Of a DNA stretch of 64,000 nt, positions 1 through 10,426 are shown one piece after another. Numbering within the stretch: position 1 is the stretch's first letter; the number at the start of each line of letters is the position of its first letter. The position numbers were made by a program, and so were the translations under genes. Under the pieces are notes generated by a model. The model saw only the letters and a program-made list of their open reading frames with translations, searched no databases and had not been told where the DNA came from. The stretch comes from an uncultured Bacteroides sp. (lineage in GTDB: Bacteria; Bacteroidota; Bacteroidia; Bacteroidales; Bacteroidaceae), in assembly GCF_905207245.1 (NCBI RefSeq), contig NZ_CAJLKP010000010.1, positions 44,845 to 108,844 of the forward strand. The letters are read 5' to 3'.

Positions 1-215
1 GCATTGGCATTGAACCAGACTTTGGTGTCGAAGCCATTCAATATAAAGTCTGCCACATAATACGCTTCATCCCGGGTCCAGGCGACGTCCTTAGCTTCGG
101 GATACATCTTTTTTAAAGCTTCCTGTACATTGACAGGAGCATAGTCGGCAAAAACCGGAACTGATGTCAGAAACATCAGAAGCAGGAAAGAAAACTTCAG
201 CTTGTTCATACTCAT
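1..215 (-). CDS. PepSY-like secreted protein (partial)
   Basis: The gene runs off the left edge, so only the first 71 codons are visible. Translation gives a signal peptide (residues 1-23, hydrophobic stretch FSFLLLMFL, ending VFA) and then a mature start with PVNVQEALKKMYPEA and W-T-R-D-E. This pattern is typical of the small periplasmic PepSY-like (formerly DUF2874, beta-lactamase-inhibitor-like fold) proteins of Bacteroides. Function is unknown for the family. Two starts are possible (213-215 and 207-209); both precede the signal peptide. It is divergent from PUL1 and shares a 208-bp intergenic region with it. Confidence 0.7.
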   Translation of the reverse strand, partial: MSMNKLKFSFLLLMFLTSVPVFADYAPVNVQEALKKMYPEAKDVAWTRDEAYYVADFILNGFDTKVWFNAN

Positions 216-362
216 AAAACTTTTTGGTTAGGTCTTGAAAAATACTTTTGTAGAGAACGGCATTTCATGTCTTTTGTTTGCTCATTTAACACAAATCGTT
301 CTCACAAGGTGTTCTATGGTCGTCTCATGTCTCAATATTATCCTTTTATGTCCGAAATATAC

Positions 363-393
363 TTTCGTAAATTCCTTCTCTCCGCTACTTTTG
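363..393 (+). promoter_or_regulatory. Candidate Bacteroides promoter for PUL1
   Basis: TTTC at 363-366 (one mismatch to the -33 TTTG box), a 19-nt spacer and TACTTTTG at 386-393 (exact TAnnTTTG -7 box). Transcription would start near 400, about 24 nt before the first PUL1 start codon. No regulator gene for the locus lies in the window; a hybrid two-component sensor is expected nearby by analogy with known galactan loci. Confidence 0.5.
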
Positions 394-423
394 CCAACAG
401 AAAACCAACTTTAATTTGATGAC

Positions 424-3000
424 ATGAAGAGACACATTCTACTCCTGATTACTTGTTTGCTGATGGCAGTTGTCCCGGCACAAAACAAAGCATCCAAAAG
501 CATCCCTACTGTTTACGTAGATGGTAACGGCATCATGCGCTGGTCCGATACCCGGAAAGAGGCCTCTTTCTTCGGAGTGAACTATACCCTGCCTTTTGCC
601 CATGCTTACCGTGCAATGGGCTATCTGGGCATTGACCGCAAAGCTGCTATCGACCGTGATGTCTACCACTTTGCGCGTCTGGGACTGAATGCTTACCGCA
701 TCCACATCTGGGACGTTGAGATTTCCGATGGCGAAGGTAACCTGCTGGAGAACGAACATTTGGAACTGCTGGATTATCTTATCTTTAAATTGCAGGAACG
801 TGGCATTCGCATCGTTATCACTGCTCAAACCAACTTCGGCAATGGCTATCCCGAGCGTAACCAGCCTACCGGCGGCTTTTCCTACGATTATGATAAATGT
901 GCTGTTCATAGCGATGCAGAAGCTATTGCTGCGCAGGAAAAATACATTGCCGCTCTTGTGCGCCACGTCAATTCTTACACAGGCTATGCCTATAAAGACG
1001 ATCCTTACATTGTAGGTTTTGAAATCAACAACGAACCTTGCCATCCGGGTACGATAGCTGAGACACGTGCTTATATCAACAAGATGTTATCTGCCCTGAA
1101 ACGTGCAGGCAACCGGAAACCGGTATTCTATAATGTCAGCCACAATCAGCATGTGGTTGAAGCTTACTACGATACTGCTGTTCAAGGTACTACTTATCAA
1201 TGGTATCCCGTCGGTCTTGTTTCCGGACATACCCGTAAAGGAAACTTCCTGCCTGCGGTAGACCGCTACGATATTCCTTTCTCCAATTTGAAAGGTTTCA
1301 ATAAAAAGGCGCGTTTGGTTTATGAATTTGATCCTGCGGACAATCTCTATTCCTATCTTTATCCTGCCACTGTCCGCACTTTCCGTTCTGCCGGCTTCCA
1401 GTGGATTACACAGTTTGCGTATGATCCTATTGATATGGCGGCATATAATACCGAATATCAGACTCATTACCTGAATGTGGCTTATACTCCGAACAAGGCT
1501 CTTGGCTTGATGATTGCCGCAGAAGTGGCACAAAAAGTGGGCAGGGGAGAGAGCTTTGGAGGTTATCCGGCAGATACGCTGTTCAATGACTTCCGCGTCA
1601 GCTACGTACAGGATTTGAGTGAACTGAACGATGGAGAGAAATTCTACTATTCCAATACGACGCAGACCCTTCCGAAAGATGTTTCACGGCTTCGTGCCAT
1701 TGCCGGATGTGGCAGTTCTCCCGTTGTCCGTTACGAGGGTACAGGTGCTTATTGGATAGATAAGTTGGAAGATGGTGTCTGGCGTCTGGAAGTTATGCCC
1801 GATGTGGTGCAGGTGAGCGATCCGTTTGCCAAACCTTCTTTGGATAAAGAAGTGATGCATATCATTTCCAATGCATGGGATATGGTATTGGATTTACCTG
1901 ACTTGGGTAAACATTTCCAAATAAATGGATTAGATAAAGATAACTTCCGGCATAGTTCCGCCACGAACGGTACTATTTCCGCCCTTCGCCCCGGCGTTTA
2001 TCTTTTGCAGCGCGAAGGCATATCCGCTTCCCGAACCTGGACTGCCGATACCCGTTGGCAAAACATCACTCTCGGCGAATACGTCTCCCCAACTCTACAC
2101 TCTCAACCTTCAGACCTTGACTTCATAGTCAATCATTCTCCGGTGAGAACTGTTGATGCAGGCAAAGACCTGATCATACAAGCCACTATAGCCGGTAATG
2201 AACAGCCCGACTCCGTTATCATCTATACTGATAAAATCTCCTTTTGGAATGAAAAGAACCCATCTATAAAGATGAACTATGCAGGTGGTTACACTTATTG
2301 TGCCATTGTTCCTGCCTCAGATATAAAAGAAGGTTGTTTTAGGTATAACATCGTTGTTTGTCGGGGAGATAAACGACAGACATTCCCTTCCGGGGTAGCC
2401 AAGAGTCCGCTGGATTGGGACTATACTACGGCTACCCTGTGGGAGACGAATGTAGTTGCTTCTACGAAGTCACTTTCTTTACTGAAAGTGGGAGATACCG
2501 ACAATAACCTGGAAGTCTATACCTTACCGGAGTGGAGCCGTACCAATCGTGAATTGATTGAGAATGCTCCGACGGAGAAACCGACTCTCCGCATTACTTT
2601 TGAGTCCAAGGACCCGAACCCGGTCTTCTTCCTTCGCCGCTATATTAAAGATGACATTAGCGGTCGTCCCGAACGTCTTGCCGCCAGCCATACCCTCTGC
2701 CTGCATGTGAAGAAGATGCCGGAAGGGCTTAAAGCAGGTTTCATTACTTCGGACGGATATACCTATCTTGCACCGTGTAAGGCTGTAACGGATGATATCA
2801 TCCGAATTCCTCTCACGGAACTGCGACAGGCTAATACCGCCCTGTTGCCTCATGCCTATCCGGTTTTCCTCGACAATTATTTCCGTCCGCAAACGGAGAT
2901 TCTTTTCCAGGTAGAAAAGATAGAAAGCCTTGAACTGTCCTTTGAAGGAACTGCCGGGAAACAGGCGGAAATAGAAATAGGCGGCATTTGGCTGGAATAA
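424..3000 (+). CDS. Clan GH-A glycoside hydrolase, GH147-like candidate beta-galactosidase
   Basis: An 858-residue secreted enzyme with a signal peptide ending near AQN (residues 1-20). Residues about 30-420 form a TIM-barrel glycosidase. F-E-I-N-N-E-P places a catalytic acid/base at Glu204, and L-V-Y-E-F-D places a candidate nucleophile at Glu301, as expected for clan GH-A strands 4 and 7. The remaining ~430 residues look like beta-sandwich accessory domains. It is the first gene of a GH53/GH2 galactan PUL. The GH147 family was founded on a Bacteroides ovatus enzyme encoded in a galactan PUL, so GH147 is the best guess. That assignment is inference from length, fold and context. GH5 or GH2-like families are alternatives. 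Confidence 0.6.
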   Translation: MKRHILLLITCLLMAVVPAQNKASKSIPTVYVDGNGIMRWSDTRKEASFFGVNYTLPFAHAYRAMGYLGIDRKAAIDRDVYHFARLGLNAYRIHIWDVEISDGEGNLLENEHLELLDYLIFKLQERGIRIVITAQTNFGNGYPERNQPTGGFSYDYDKCAVHSDAEAIAAQEKYIAALVRHVNSYTGYAYKDDPYIVGFEINNEPCHPGTIAETRAYINKMLSALKRAGNRKPVFYNVSHNQHVVEAYYDTAVQGTTYQWYPVGLVSGHTRKGNFLPAVDRYDIPFSNLKGFNKKARLVYEFDPADNLYSYLYPATVRTFRSAGFQWITQFAYDPIDMAAYNTEYQTHYLNVAYTPNKALGLMIAAEVAQKVGRGESFGGYPADTLFNDFRVSYVQDLSELNDGEKFYYSNTTQTLPKDVSRLRAIAGCGSSPVVRYEGTGAYWIDKLEDGVWRLEVMPDVVQVSDPFAKPSLDKEVMHIISNAWDMVLDLPDLGKHFQINGLDKDNFRHSSATNGTISALRPGVYLLQREGISASRTWTADTRWQNITLGEYVSPTLHSQPSDLDFIVNHSPVRTVDAGKDLIIQATIAGNEQPDSVIIYTDKISFWNEKNPSIKMNYAGGYTYCAIVPASDIKEGCFRYNIVVCRGDKRQTFPSGVAKSPLDWDYTTATLWETNVVASTKSLSLLKVGDTDNNLEVYTLPEWSRTNRELIENAPTEKPTLRITFESKDPNPVFFLRRYIKDDISGRPERLAASHTLCLHVKKMPEGLKAGFITSDGYTYLAPCKAVTDDIIRIPLTELRQANTALLPHAYPVFLDNYFRPQTEILFQVEKIESLELSFEGTAGKQAEIEIGGIWLE

Positions 3001-3027
3001 GTAACACTTTTAAATTAAATACCAAGT

Positions 3028-5997
3028 ATGAGAAACAAAACCTTAAGACATCGCGTCACAGCTTTTTTATGCCTGCTGTGCATCGCACTATCAGCAATTA
3101 TGAGCCCGCTTTCCGCTCAGGACGGAAGAAAAGTAACCGGGCATGTCGTAGACGACACGAACGAGCCCCTTATCGGTGCCAGTATTTTGGTGGTAGGCAC
3201 CAGTACCGGCGTGATAACCGATCTTGACGGAAACTTTTCCATTGTTGTTCCTTCGGGAACTACCACTTTGCAAATCTCTTATGTGGGTTATGAAACTATG
3301 ACTGTTCCCATTCCAAGTAATAATACTGTGAATGTAAAGATGAAAAGTGACTCTCAGGTACTGAGTGATGTGGTTGTCATCGGTTACGGAACAACCCGCA
3401 AAAGTGACCTGACGGGATCCGTCTCCAACGTCAGCAGCAAGGATTTCAATTCAGGACTGATTTCCTCGCCTGAGCAACTTATTAACGGTAAAGTATCCGG
3501 TGTACAGATTATGAGCAATAGTGGTTCACCCACAGCCGGAAGTACCATCCGTATCCGTGGCGGCGCTTCGCTGAATGCCAGTAACGACCCGCTTATCGTT
3601 CTGGATGGTGTGCCCCTCGAAACAGGTGGTATCAGTGGTAATGACGGTAACTTTTTGGCATTAATCAATCCGAGCGATATAGAAAGTATGACTATCCTGA
3701 AAGATGCTTCGTCCACCGCCATCTACGGTTCGCGCGCATCAAACGGTGTCATTATCATTACTACCAAGAAAGGAAGTACTGACCGTATGAAAGTGAGTTT
3801 CACAACTACCAATTCCATACAGACCCGTACTAAATTGAACGATATGCTCTCACGCGAAGAGTTCATCAATGTAGTCAATACTCAGGGTTCGGATGCACAG
3901 AAAGCCTTGTTGGGTAATACCTACACGGATTGGAACGATGAAATCTATCATAATGCTTTCGGTACGGACAATAATCTCAGCCTGTCCGGCCGTCTGGCAA
4001 AGAACTTTCCTATCCGTGTGTCAATAGGTTATTATAACCAGGATGGTTTGGTGAAGACGGACAATGCAGAGCGCATCACAGGAAGTGTATCCTTATCTCC
4101 CAGTTTCTTTGATGACCATCTGAAACTGAACTTCAATGTGAAAGGTTCGCGTAACGATAACCGTTTCGCCAATTCAAATGCCATTTGGAATGCAGCAACC
4201 TGGAATCCTACCATCCCGGTTTATTCGGGCAACGATACGTTTGGCGGATACACCGAGGCCACTGACAATGTAGGGCAGTTGGTTACAGGTGGTACGGTCA
4301 ATCCTTTGGGGGCTCTCAAACAATATAAATCAACCAGCCGTGTCTCCCGCTTGGTCGGTAACTTTGATGTGGACTACAAAATGCACTTCCTGCCCGAATT
4401 GAAATTTCATGCTACTTTGGGGTATGATTATGCCAAGGGACAAGGCAAAATATATGTTCCGGCTGAGGCAGCCCAGTATGCGACAACTAACGGGCGTGAT
4501 TATAAATATGGCCCGCAAAAGAACACCAACCGCCTGCTGACTACTTATTTCAATTACAATAAATACCTTGACTCTTGGAAGAGCAGTATTGATGCCACTG
4601 TGGGATATGATTATCAATACTGGAAGAGTACTTCCCCTCAATACAGTGAACTGAGCACATTAGGCGAGATACAAAGTACGACTGCCGCTTCCGACGAGCG
4701 CCATGTGCTTCTCTCTTACTATGCGCGTCTGAACTATACTTTTGATTCGCGTTATATGCTGACGGCCACCATGCGTCGTGATGGTACCTCTCGTTTCAGC
4801 AAAGATAACCGTTGGGGAACTTTCCCCTCTGTAGCTCTGGCCTGGAGAGTCAGTGAAGAGGCTTTCCTGAAAGACAATGCAGTGTTGAGTAACCTGAAAC
4901 TCCGTGCCAGTTACGGTGTCACCGGTCAGCAGGATGGCATTGGTAACTATAATTACCTGCCCGTTTATACTGCCAGTCAGAGTGGGGCGGAAGCACAGTT
5001 CGGCAATCAGTACATCACCACCTACCGTCCTGAGGCTTATGTCTCTAATTTGAAATGGGAGACTACTACCGCCTGGAATGCCGGTTTTGATTTTGGCTTC
5101 CTTGAAGACCGTATTACCGGTAGCTTTGATTACTATACCCGCCAGACCAAGGACCTGTTGGCTACTGTTGCCTCTCCCGCCGGTACTAATTTCGATAAGA
5201 ATATCCTGACCAATGTGGGTAATGTAGATAGTCAGGGTATTGAAGTTTCCCTGAACGCCAGCCCCATTCAAAGCAAGAACTGGAACTGGGATGTCAGCTT
5301 CAACATGACCTGGCAAAAGATGAAAGTCAAGAACCTCTCTCTGGTAGAAGGTGGTGCTGCCACCAACATCTCGGCCGGTGCCTCCATTGACGGACAAAAT
5401 GTGCAGGTGTTGAGCGAAGGCTACGAACCTTATATGTTCTACGTCTATAAACAGCTTTACGATGCCGAAACCGGCAAACCCATCGAGGGAGCTTATGCCG
5501 ACCTGAATGGGGATGGTGAGATAAACTCAGGTGACCTCTATCGCTATAAATCACCTACACCCGACTTTATCTTCGGCTTCAGTACTTCGTTGAATTATAA
5601 GAAGTGGACGCTGAGCACCAGCCTTCGTGCCAATGTGGGGAATTACGTATATAACGGTATGGCTATGAACACCGGTGCCTGGGAGACGATGAGCTATAAT
5701 GCGTTCCAGTTGAATAACGTGCACAGCAGTTATCTGGAAACCGGTTTCCAGAGGCGCCAGCACTTATCGGACTATTATGTGGAGAACGGCTCATTCCTGA
5801 AAATGGATAACCTGTCACTATCTTACAACTTTGGCCGTGTATGCCGTTGGCTCAGTTTGAATGCCAGTGTCATGGTGCAAAACGTATTTTGTATAACCAA
5901 GTATTCGGGTGTTGATCCGGAGGTTCCGAGTGGAATGGATTCTTCTTTCTATCCCCGTCCGCGTACTTACTCACTCAGCCTAGGACTTGAATTCTAA
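3028..5997 (+). CDS. SusC-like TonB-dependent transporter (PUL1)
   Basis: A 989-residue outer-membrane importer. The order is signal peptide (1-30), carboxypeptidase-D-like regulatory domain (about 33-115, with V-T-G-H-V-V-D and L-D-G-N-F-S), TonB-box-like VVVIGYGT, plug domain (D-P-L-I-V-L-D-G-V-P; S-T-A-I-Y-G-S-R-A) and a long beta-barrel ending in aromatic LGLEF. It should import galacto-oligosaccharides released at the surface, acting with the SusD lid encoded 29 bp downstream. It starts 27 bp after the upstream hydrolase stop, so it is co-transcribed with it. Confidence 0.95.
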   Translation: MRNKTLRHRVTAFLCLLCIALSAIMSPLSAQDGRKVTGHVVDDTNEPLIGASILVVGTSTGVITDLDGNFSIVVPSGTTTLQISYVGYETMTVPIPSNNTVNVKMKSDSQVLSDVVVIGYGTTRKSDLTGSVSNVSSKDFNSGLISSPEQLINGKVSGVQIMSNSGSPTAGSTIRIRGGASLNASNDPLIVLDGVPLETGGISGNDGNFLALINPSDIESMTILKDASSTAIYGSRASNGVIIITTKKGSTDRMKVSFTTTNSIQTRTKLNDMLSREEFINVVNTQGSDAQKALLGNTYTDWNDEIYHNAFGTDNNLSLSGRLAKNFPIRVSIGYYNQDGLVKTDNAERITGSVSLSPSFFDDHLKLNFNVKGSRNDNRFANSNAIWNAATWNPTIPVYSGNDTFGGYTEATDNVGQLVTGGTVNPLGALKQYKSTSRVSRLVGNFDVDYKMHFLPELKFHATLGYDYAKGQGKIYVPAEAAQYATTNGRDYKYGPQKNTNRLLTTYFNYNKYLDSWKSSIDATVGYDYQYWKSTSPQYSELSTLGEIQSTTAASDERHVLLSYYARLNYTFDSRYMLTATMRRDGTSRFSKDNRWGTFPSVALAWRVSEEAFLKDNAVLSNLKLRASYGVTGQQDGIGNYNYLPVYTASQSGAEAQFGNQYITTYRPEAYVSNLKWETTTAWNAGFDFGFLEDRITGSFDYYTRQTKDLLATVASPAGTNFDKNILTNVGNVDSQGIEVSLNASPIQSKNWNWDVSFNMTWQKMKVKNLSLVEGGAATNISAGASIDGQNVQVLSEGYEPYMFYVYKQLYDAETGKPIEGAYADLNGDGEINSGDLYRYKSPTPDFIFGFSTSLNYKKWTLSTSLRANVGNYVYNGMAMNTGAWETMSYNAFQLNNVHSSYLETGFQRRQHLSDYYVENGSFLKMDNLSLSYNFGRVCRWLSLNASVMVQNVFCITKYSGVDPEVPSGMDSSFYPRPRTYSLSLGLEF

Positions 5998-6026
5998 TCT
6001 TTACCATTAAAAACAAGACATATCGT

Positions 6027-7601
6027 ATGAAAAAGATATTCTATACCGTACTGCTTTTTGCCGGTACACTATTCACAACCTCCTGTTTGGACGACCTCAA
6101 CCAGTATCCGCATACGGAAACCACTTCGGCTGATGTCTATACGTCTGCAGCCAACTATAAAGCCGTCTTAGGAAAACTTTATGTATCTTTCGTCATTGCC
6201 GGACAAGAAAAAGGCGGCGGAGATAAAGACCTCGACAGTAACTTCGGTTACGATTATATGCGCTGTTATTTCAATATGCAGGAGTGTGGCACCGATGAGT
6301 TGGTTTACACCTGGCTGGGAGGCGAAAAAATGAGTGGGCTTACTTATCTGAGTTGGGATGCCAATGATGCGTGGGTGTCCGATACATATTATCGCATTTA
6401 CTATACCATAGCACTTTGCAATGAATTCCTGCGTAATGCCACCGACGGGCAGATTGAAAAATTCAGTGAGGGTGAGCAGGCGGAAATACGCCATTATCGG
6501 GCTGAAGCCCGTTTTCTCCGTGCATTGGCATACTATCATGCACTCGATCTTTATCGCAACATACCTCTCGTCACCGAGAATGATCCTGTAGGCGGCTATC
6601 TGCCGCCGCGCTACACTGCTACGCAAATGTTCGAATATCTGGAGACGGAATTGAAAGATGTGGATGCAGACTTGCTGGACCGCACAGAATGTGAATACGG
6701 CCGTGCCTGCAAACAAGCCGCTTATGCCCTGTTGGCACGCTTATATCTCAATGCGGAAGTTTATACGGGTACTGCCCATTGGACAGATTGCATCACCTAC
6801 TGCAACGAAATCCTGAAAGCGGGTTATACGCTGGAAGGTGATTATGCCAAACTATTCAATGCCGACAACCATAACCGTACCAATGAAATCATCTATGCTT
6901 TTCCGGTGGATGCAACACACACCGTATCGTGGGGAGCAACTACTTATATCATCTGCGGAGGCGTGAATAACACTTCCGATACTCAGGTACCTTCCGATTA
7001 CGGTGTATCTTCCGGTTGGGGTAATTTCCGCCTGCGAGGCGAACTTCCCGACCTTTTCAGTGATGGTGATGGCCGGGGGATGTTCTATACTGAAGGACAA
7101 ACCAAAACAATAGATGTGGTGGAAAACCAAAGCAACGGTTATCTTCCGGAGAAATGGACTAACCTGACTGATGCGGGCGAAGCCGCTTCCAATAGCAACG
7201 ACGGTGGTGTGAATACCGATTTCCCGGTTTTCCGTCTGGCGGATGTCTATCTGATGTTGGCTGAGGCTGTAGTGAGAGGGGGAGAAGGCAGCAGCCGTTC
7301 CACAGCTTTAGGTTATGTCAACGACTTGCGCAGACGTGCCTTTGGCAACGATTCAGGGAATATTACCGACGGACAGTTGACCGCCGACTTTATTCTTGAC
7401 GAGCGTGCCCGTGAGCTCTATCTGGAGTGTGTCCGCCGCACGGATCTGATACGTTACGGCAAGTTTACTACTTCCAGCTATCTGTGGCAGTGGAAAGGCG
7501 GTGTGATGAACGGACAGGCAGTAGACAACAAATATAACATTTATCCTATTCCGTCCACCGAACTGACGGCTAACCCGAATCTTTATAACGAAAACTATTA
7601 A
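6027..7601 (+). CDS. SusD-like glycan-binding lipoprotein (PUL1)
   Basis: A 524-residue surface lipoprotein with lipobox TTSC at the end of the signal peptide (Cys20). It has the SusD helical-repeat architecture: R-A-E-A-R-F-L-R-A-L-A-Y near residue 156 and the C-terminal R-A-R-E-L-Y-L-E ... R-R-T-D-L-I-R-Y-G motif, ending with Y-P-I-P before the last strand. It acts as the lid of the SusC barrel. It lies in the PUL1 operon between SusC and the SusE-like gene. Confidence 0.95.
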   Translation: MKKIFYTVLLFAGTLFTTSCLDDLNQYPHTETTSADVYTSAANYKAVLGKLYVSFVIAGQEKGGGDKDLDSNFGYDYMRCYFNMQECGTDELVYTWLGGEKMSGLTYLSWDANDAWVSDTYYRIYYTIALCNEFLRNATDGQIEKFSEGEQAEIRHYRAEARFLRALAYYHALDLYRNIPLVTENDPVGGYLPPRYTATQMFEYLETELKDVDADLLDRTECEYGRACKQAAYALLARLYLNAEVYTGTAHWTDCITYCNEILKAGYTLEGDYAKLFNADNHNRTNEIIYAFPVDATHTVSWGATTYIICGGVNNTSDTQVPSDYGVSSGWGNFRLRGELPDLFSDGDGRGMFYTEGQTKTIDVVENQSNGYLPEKWTNLTDAGEAASNSNDGGVNTDFPVFRLADVYLMLAEAVVRGGEGSSRSTALGYVNDLRRRAFGNDSGNITDGQLTADFILDERARELYLECVRRTDLIRYGKFTTSSYLWQWKGGVMNGQAVDNKYNIYPIPSTELTANPNLYNENY

Positions 7602-7612
7602 TTCTATACTAT

Positions 7613-9331
7613 ATGAAGACAATGAAGAATTTCCTTCTCCTTCTTGCGGCAGTCTTTAGTTTTGCCTCTTGCGAAAAGGATGAAGACAAAATATATCTGA
7701 GCAGTATTGAATCCGGTGAACTGGTTGCGACGGAAAGTACAGTCGTCTTGTCGCAGGAAAACAGTAATGACATTGTCCTGTCTTTGGCATGGACGAAAGA
7801 TGCCTTGCAGATCAGCGACCCTGCTTTGTCGGCTATTGATGTGACCATCCAGACCTTGCAGGTTTCCACTACTCAGGATTTCTCGGGTGTGGTGAGCGAA
7901 AATGTAGAAACTTCCCTCTCGAAGGCTTATACCGGTGCTGCCTTAAATGCTCTGGCCAAGAATATCGGTGCCAATCCTGATGTGGCGAATAACGTTTATT
8001 TCCGGCTTGCTGCGCAGACGGGAAAGAATATGACCCCTGTTTACTCTAATGTAGTTACAGTAGCGGTCACTCCCTATACGATTGACATGAGTCTGGGGTA
8101 TATTCTTAATGCCGATAAGGCAGAAACCGGTGTGACACTCTATTCGGCTGCTTCCGACGGACAATATCTGGGTTTCATGGGAGCCACTGCCTGGTACAAC
8201 TTCTTTATGAAAGAAGGGGATGGAACGGTTTGGGGTAATGATGGCGTAACTGGAACGGCCTTCCTGATGTCTTCGGAAGAATCCTCCTGGAACTTCTGGT
8301 TCCCCGGAATGGGCGGTTGTTATTATGTGGATGCAAACACTAACAAGAAAGCTTGGTCGACCCTTTACATACCGTCTCTTACGCTTACAGGAGATGTGGC
8401 AGGTACAATGACTTTTGATCGTCCGAATGTGAAATGGACGTATGCATTTAGTGCTGCACAGGCGGGAAATATTACATTCAAGGTAAACGGAACCGGTCGT
8501 CTATACGATTCTTCTACGGGCACCGAGGGTTCGGATAGTGATGCCAACTTAGGAATTGAAACTCCTGTAAGTTTTGCGCAAAACGGAGAAAATCTTATCT
8601 TTGGCGGAGAAGCGGGTAATATCACTGTGAATGTTCCGGCAGCGGGAGAATGTACTTTGGTTATTGATTTGAGCAATCCGAAACAGTGGACGGTAGAAGT
8701 AACCAGTGGCAGTGCCGAGCCCGAACCGGTGAGAGAGACTCTTTATATGCTGGGTATCAGTGAAGGAGAAGGTGACTGGAACTTCAATAACTACCTGCGG
8801 CTTTATGATGAGGATAATCTGGGATATGCCGGTGTGGCGGATGTTAATTCTCCCTGGGGATATCAGATTGCAATAGAAGAAGGTAATTGGGGAGATGTTT
8901 ATAAATTGGGCGAAGGCGATGCCAATGCCGGAACGTTAGCTTTTAATGCGGAGAACAATATTCCTGCACCGGATGGCGGTCTTTACTTCTTTGATGTATC
9001 ATTGAAAGCGTTGACTTATAAATTGACGGCTATAGGCAATGAAATTTATGTTGCCGGTCTCAACAAACTGGAAGATGAAGACTGGACTTTTGAGCCATTA
9101 CCCGCTACAGCTACCGGTGGTGTATATAGTGGTAGTATTACTATCACACAACCGTCTGCCTGGGGATTTAAGATTTATCTTTTTAACGGAGACTGGAATT
9201 ACGTTTATGGCGGAAGTGCCGGGAAACTCTATTACAAGAGCAATAACGGCATCACGGATGATGCCACGCTGGCACCGGGCACATACACTCTGACTGTAGA
9301 TTTAATTAATGCAACCTATACTATTAAATAA
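7613..9331 (+). CDS. SusE-like surface glycan-binding lipoprotein (PUL1)
   Basis: A 572-residue protein with a lipoprotein signal (FASC lipobox, Cys20). An N-terminal SusE-type domain (about 25-160) is followed by carbohydrate-binding beta-sandwiches. The C-terminal third contains two related units starting T-L-Y-M-L-G-I-S and N-E-I-Y-V-A-G-L, each ending in a Y-K-L-T or Y-T-L-T-V strand. It occupies the position of the galactan-binding SGBP in the B. thetaiotaomicron galactan PUL. It starts 11 bp after the SusD stop. Ligand specificity (galactan) is inferred from neighbours. Confidence 0.85.
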   Translation: MKTMKNFLLLLAAVFSFASCEKDEDKIYLSSIESGELVATESTVVLSQENSNDIVLSLAWTKDALQISDPALSAIDVTIQTLQVSTTQDFSGVVSENVETSLSKAYTGAALNALAKNIGANPDVANNVYFRLAAQTGKNMTPVYSNVVTVAVTPYTIDMSLGYILNADKAETGVTLYSAASDGQYLGFMGATAWYNFFMKEGDGTVWGNDGVTGTAFLMSSEESSWNFWFPGMGGCYYVDANTNKKAWSTLYIPSLTLTGDVAGTMTFDRPNVKWTYAFSAAQAGNITFKVNGTGRLYDSSTGTEGSDSDANLGIETPVSFAQNGENLIFGGEAGNITVNVPAAGECTLVIDLSNPKQWTVEVTSGSAEPEPVRETLYMLGISEGEGDWNFNNYLRLYDEDNLGYAGVADVNSPWGYQIAIEEGNWGDVYKLGEGDANAGTLAFNAENNIPAPDGGLYFFDVSLKALTYKLTAIGNEIYVAGLNKLEDEDWTFEPLPATATGGVYSGSITITQPSAWGFKIYLFNGDWNYVYGGSAGKLYYKSNNGITDDATLAPGTYTLTVDLINATYTIK

Positions 9332-9343
9332 AGGATATCAATT

Positions 9344-10417
9344 ATGAAATTAATGAATATATTATTAGCCGGCTTGCTCCTTTGGGGAGCAGCCGCTTGC
9401 AGTGACGATGATAAACCGACATTTCCCGAAGAACCGACTTATGACATGACCGGCTTTGCCAAAGGTGCCGATGTCAGTTGGTTGACACAGATGGAAGCGT
9501 CGGGAAAGAAGTTCTACAACGCTTCCGGTCGTGAAACGGAGTGTATGACTTTATTGCGTGACCTGGGCATGAACTCCATCCGCCTGCGTGTATGGGTGAA
9601 TCCTTCGGATGGTTGGTGCAATAAGAGTGATGTTGTGGCGAAAGCCTGGCGTGCCCATCAACTGGGTATGCGGGTGATGATTGACTTCCATTACAGTGAT
9701 GTATGGGCAGATCCGGGTAGCCAGTATAAGCCTGCCGCCTGGGTGGGACTTTCGCTTGATGAACTGAAGACAGCAATTGCCGACCATACCAAAGATGTGC
9801 TGAATGCCTTGAAAGAGAAAGGTATTACTCCCGAATGGGTGCAGGTGGGTAATGAGATTACTCCCGGTATGTTGTGGGATGAGGATGCCACGGTGAGTGG
9901 TGCCACCTATGACGTTCCGAAGGAGGGCGTGACTTATGCGAAAAATGAGAAGAACTTTGCAGATTTTATCACAACCGGTTCGAATGCAGTGAAAGAGGTA
10001 TTCCCCAATGCAAAAGTTATTGTACATTTGCATGATGGAAACAACAACGGTACCTATCGCTGGATATTCGATATTCTGAAAGCCAATAATACTCCTTATG
10101 ATGTCATAGCTATGTCCCTTTATCCCGGAACAGATAACTGGCAAGAGATGGTTGCCGCCTGTGTGGCCAATATGGAGGATATGGTGAGCCGCTATAATAA
10201 GGAGGTTATGATTGCCGAAGTCGGTATGCCGTGGGATGAGCCTGGGATCTCAAAATCTTGCCTGACCGAGCTGATTGCCAAATCTAAAGCAATCGAACAG
10301 TGTCTCGGCATCTTCTATTGGGAACCGCAGTCTTATGGCAGTTGGAACGGATATACGTTGGGAGCTTTTGATGAAAGCGGTAAACCGACTGTTGCACTGG
10401 ACGCATTTAATCAATAA
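9344..10417 (+). CDS. GH53 endo-beta-1,4-galactanase (lipoprotein)
   Basis: A 357-residue enzyme with a lipoprotein signal (AAAC, Cys19), so it is probably displayed on the cell surface. GH53 hallmarks are present: G-A-D-V-S-W near the start, R-L-R-V-W-V, D-F-H-Y-S-D-V-W-A-D-P, the acid/base in V-G-N-E-I (Glu171) and the nucleophile in I-A-E-V-G (Glu292). It cleaves internal beta-1,4 bonds of type I galactan to feed the SusC/D pair. The neighbours are a binding lipoprotein upstream and a GH2 exo-enzyme downstream, giving the classic galactan set. Confidence 0.93.
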   Translation: MKLMNILLAGLLLWGAAACSDDDKPTFPEEPTYDMTGFAKGADVSWLTQMEASGKKFYNASGRETECMTLLRDLGMNSIRLRVWVNPSDGWCNKSDVVAKAWRAHQLGMRVMIDFHYSDVWADPGSQYKPAAWVGLSLDELKTAIADHTKDVLNALKEKGITPEWVQVGNEITPGMLWDEDATVSGATYDVPKEGVTYAKNEKNFADFITTGSNAVKEVFPNAKVIVHLHDGNNNGTYRWIFDILKANNTPYDVIAMSLYPGTDNWQEMVAACVANMEDMVSRYNKEVMIAEVGMPWDEPGISKSCLTELIAKSKAIEQCLGIFYWEPQSYGSWNGYTLGAFDESGKPTVALDAFNQ

Positions 10418-10426
10418 TATACCATC

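Noticed and set aside
4660..5397. 245-codon minus-strand open frame opposite SusC
   Set aside because: Antisense to a well-supported SusC gene, with no motif or signal.
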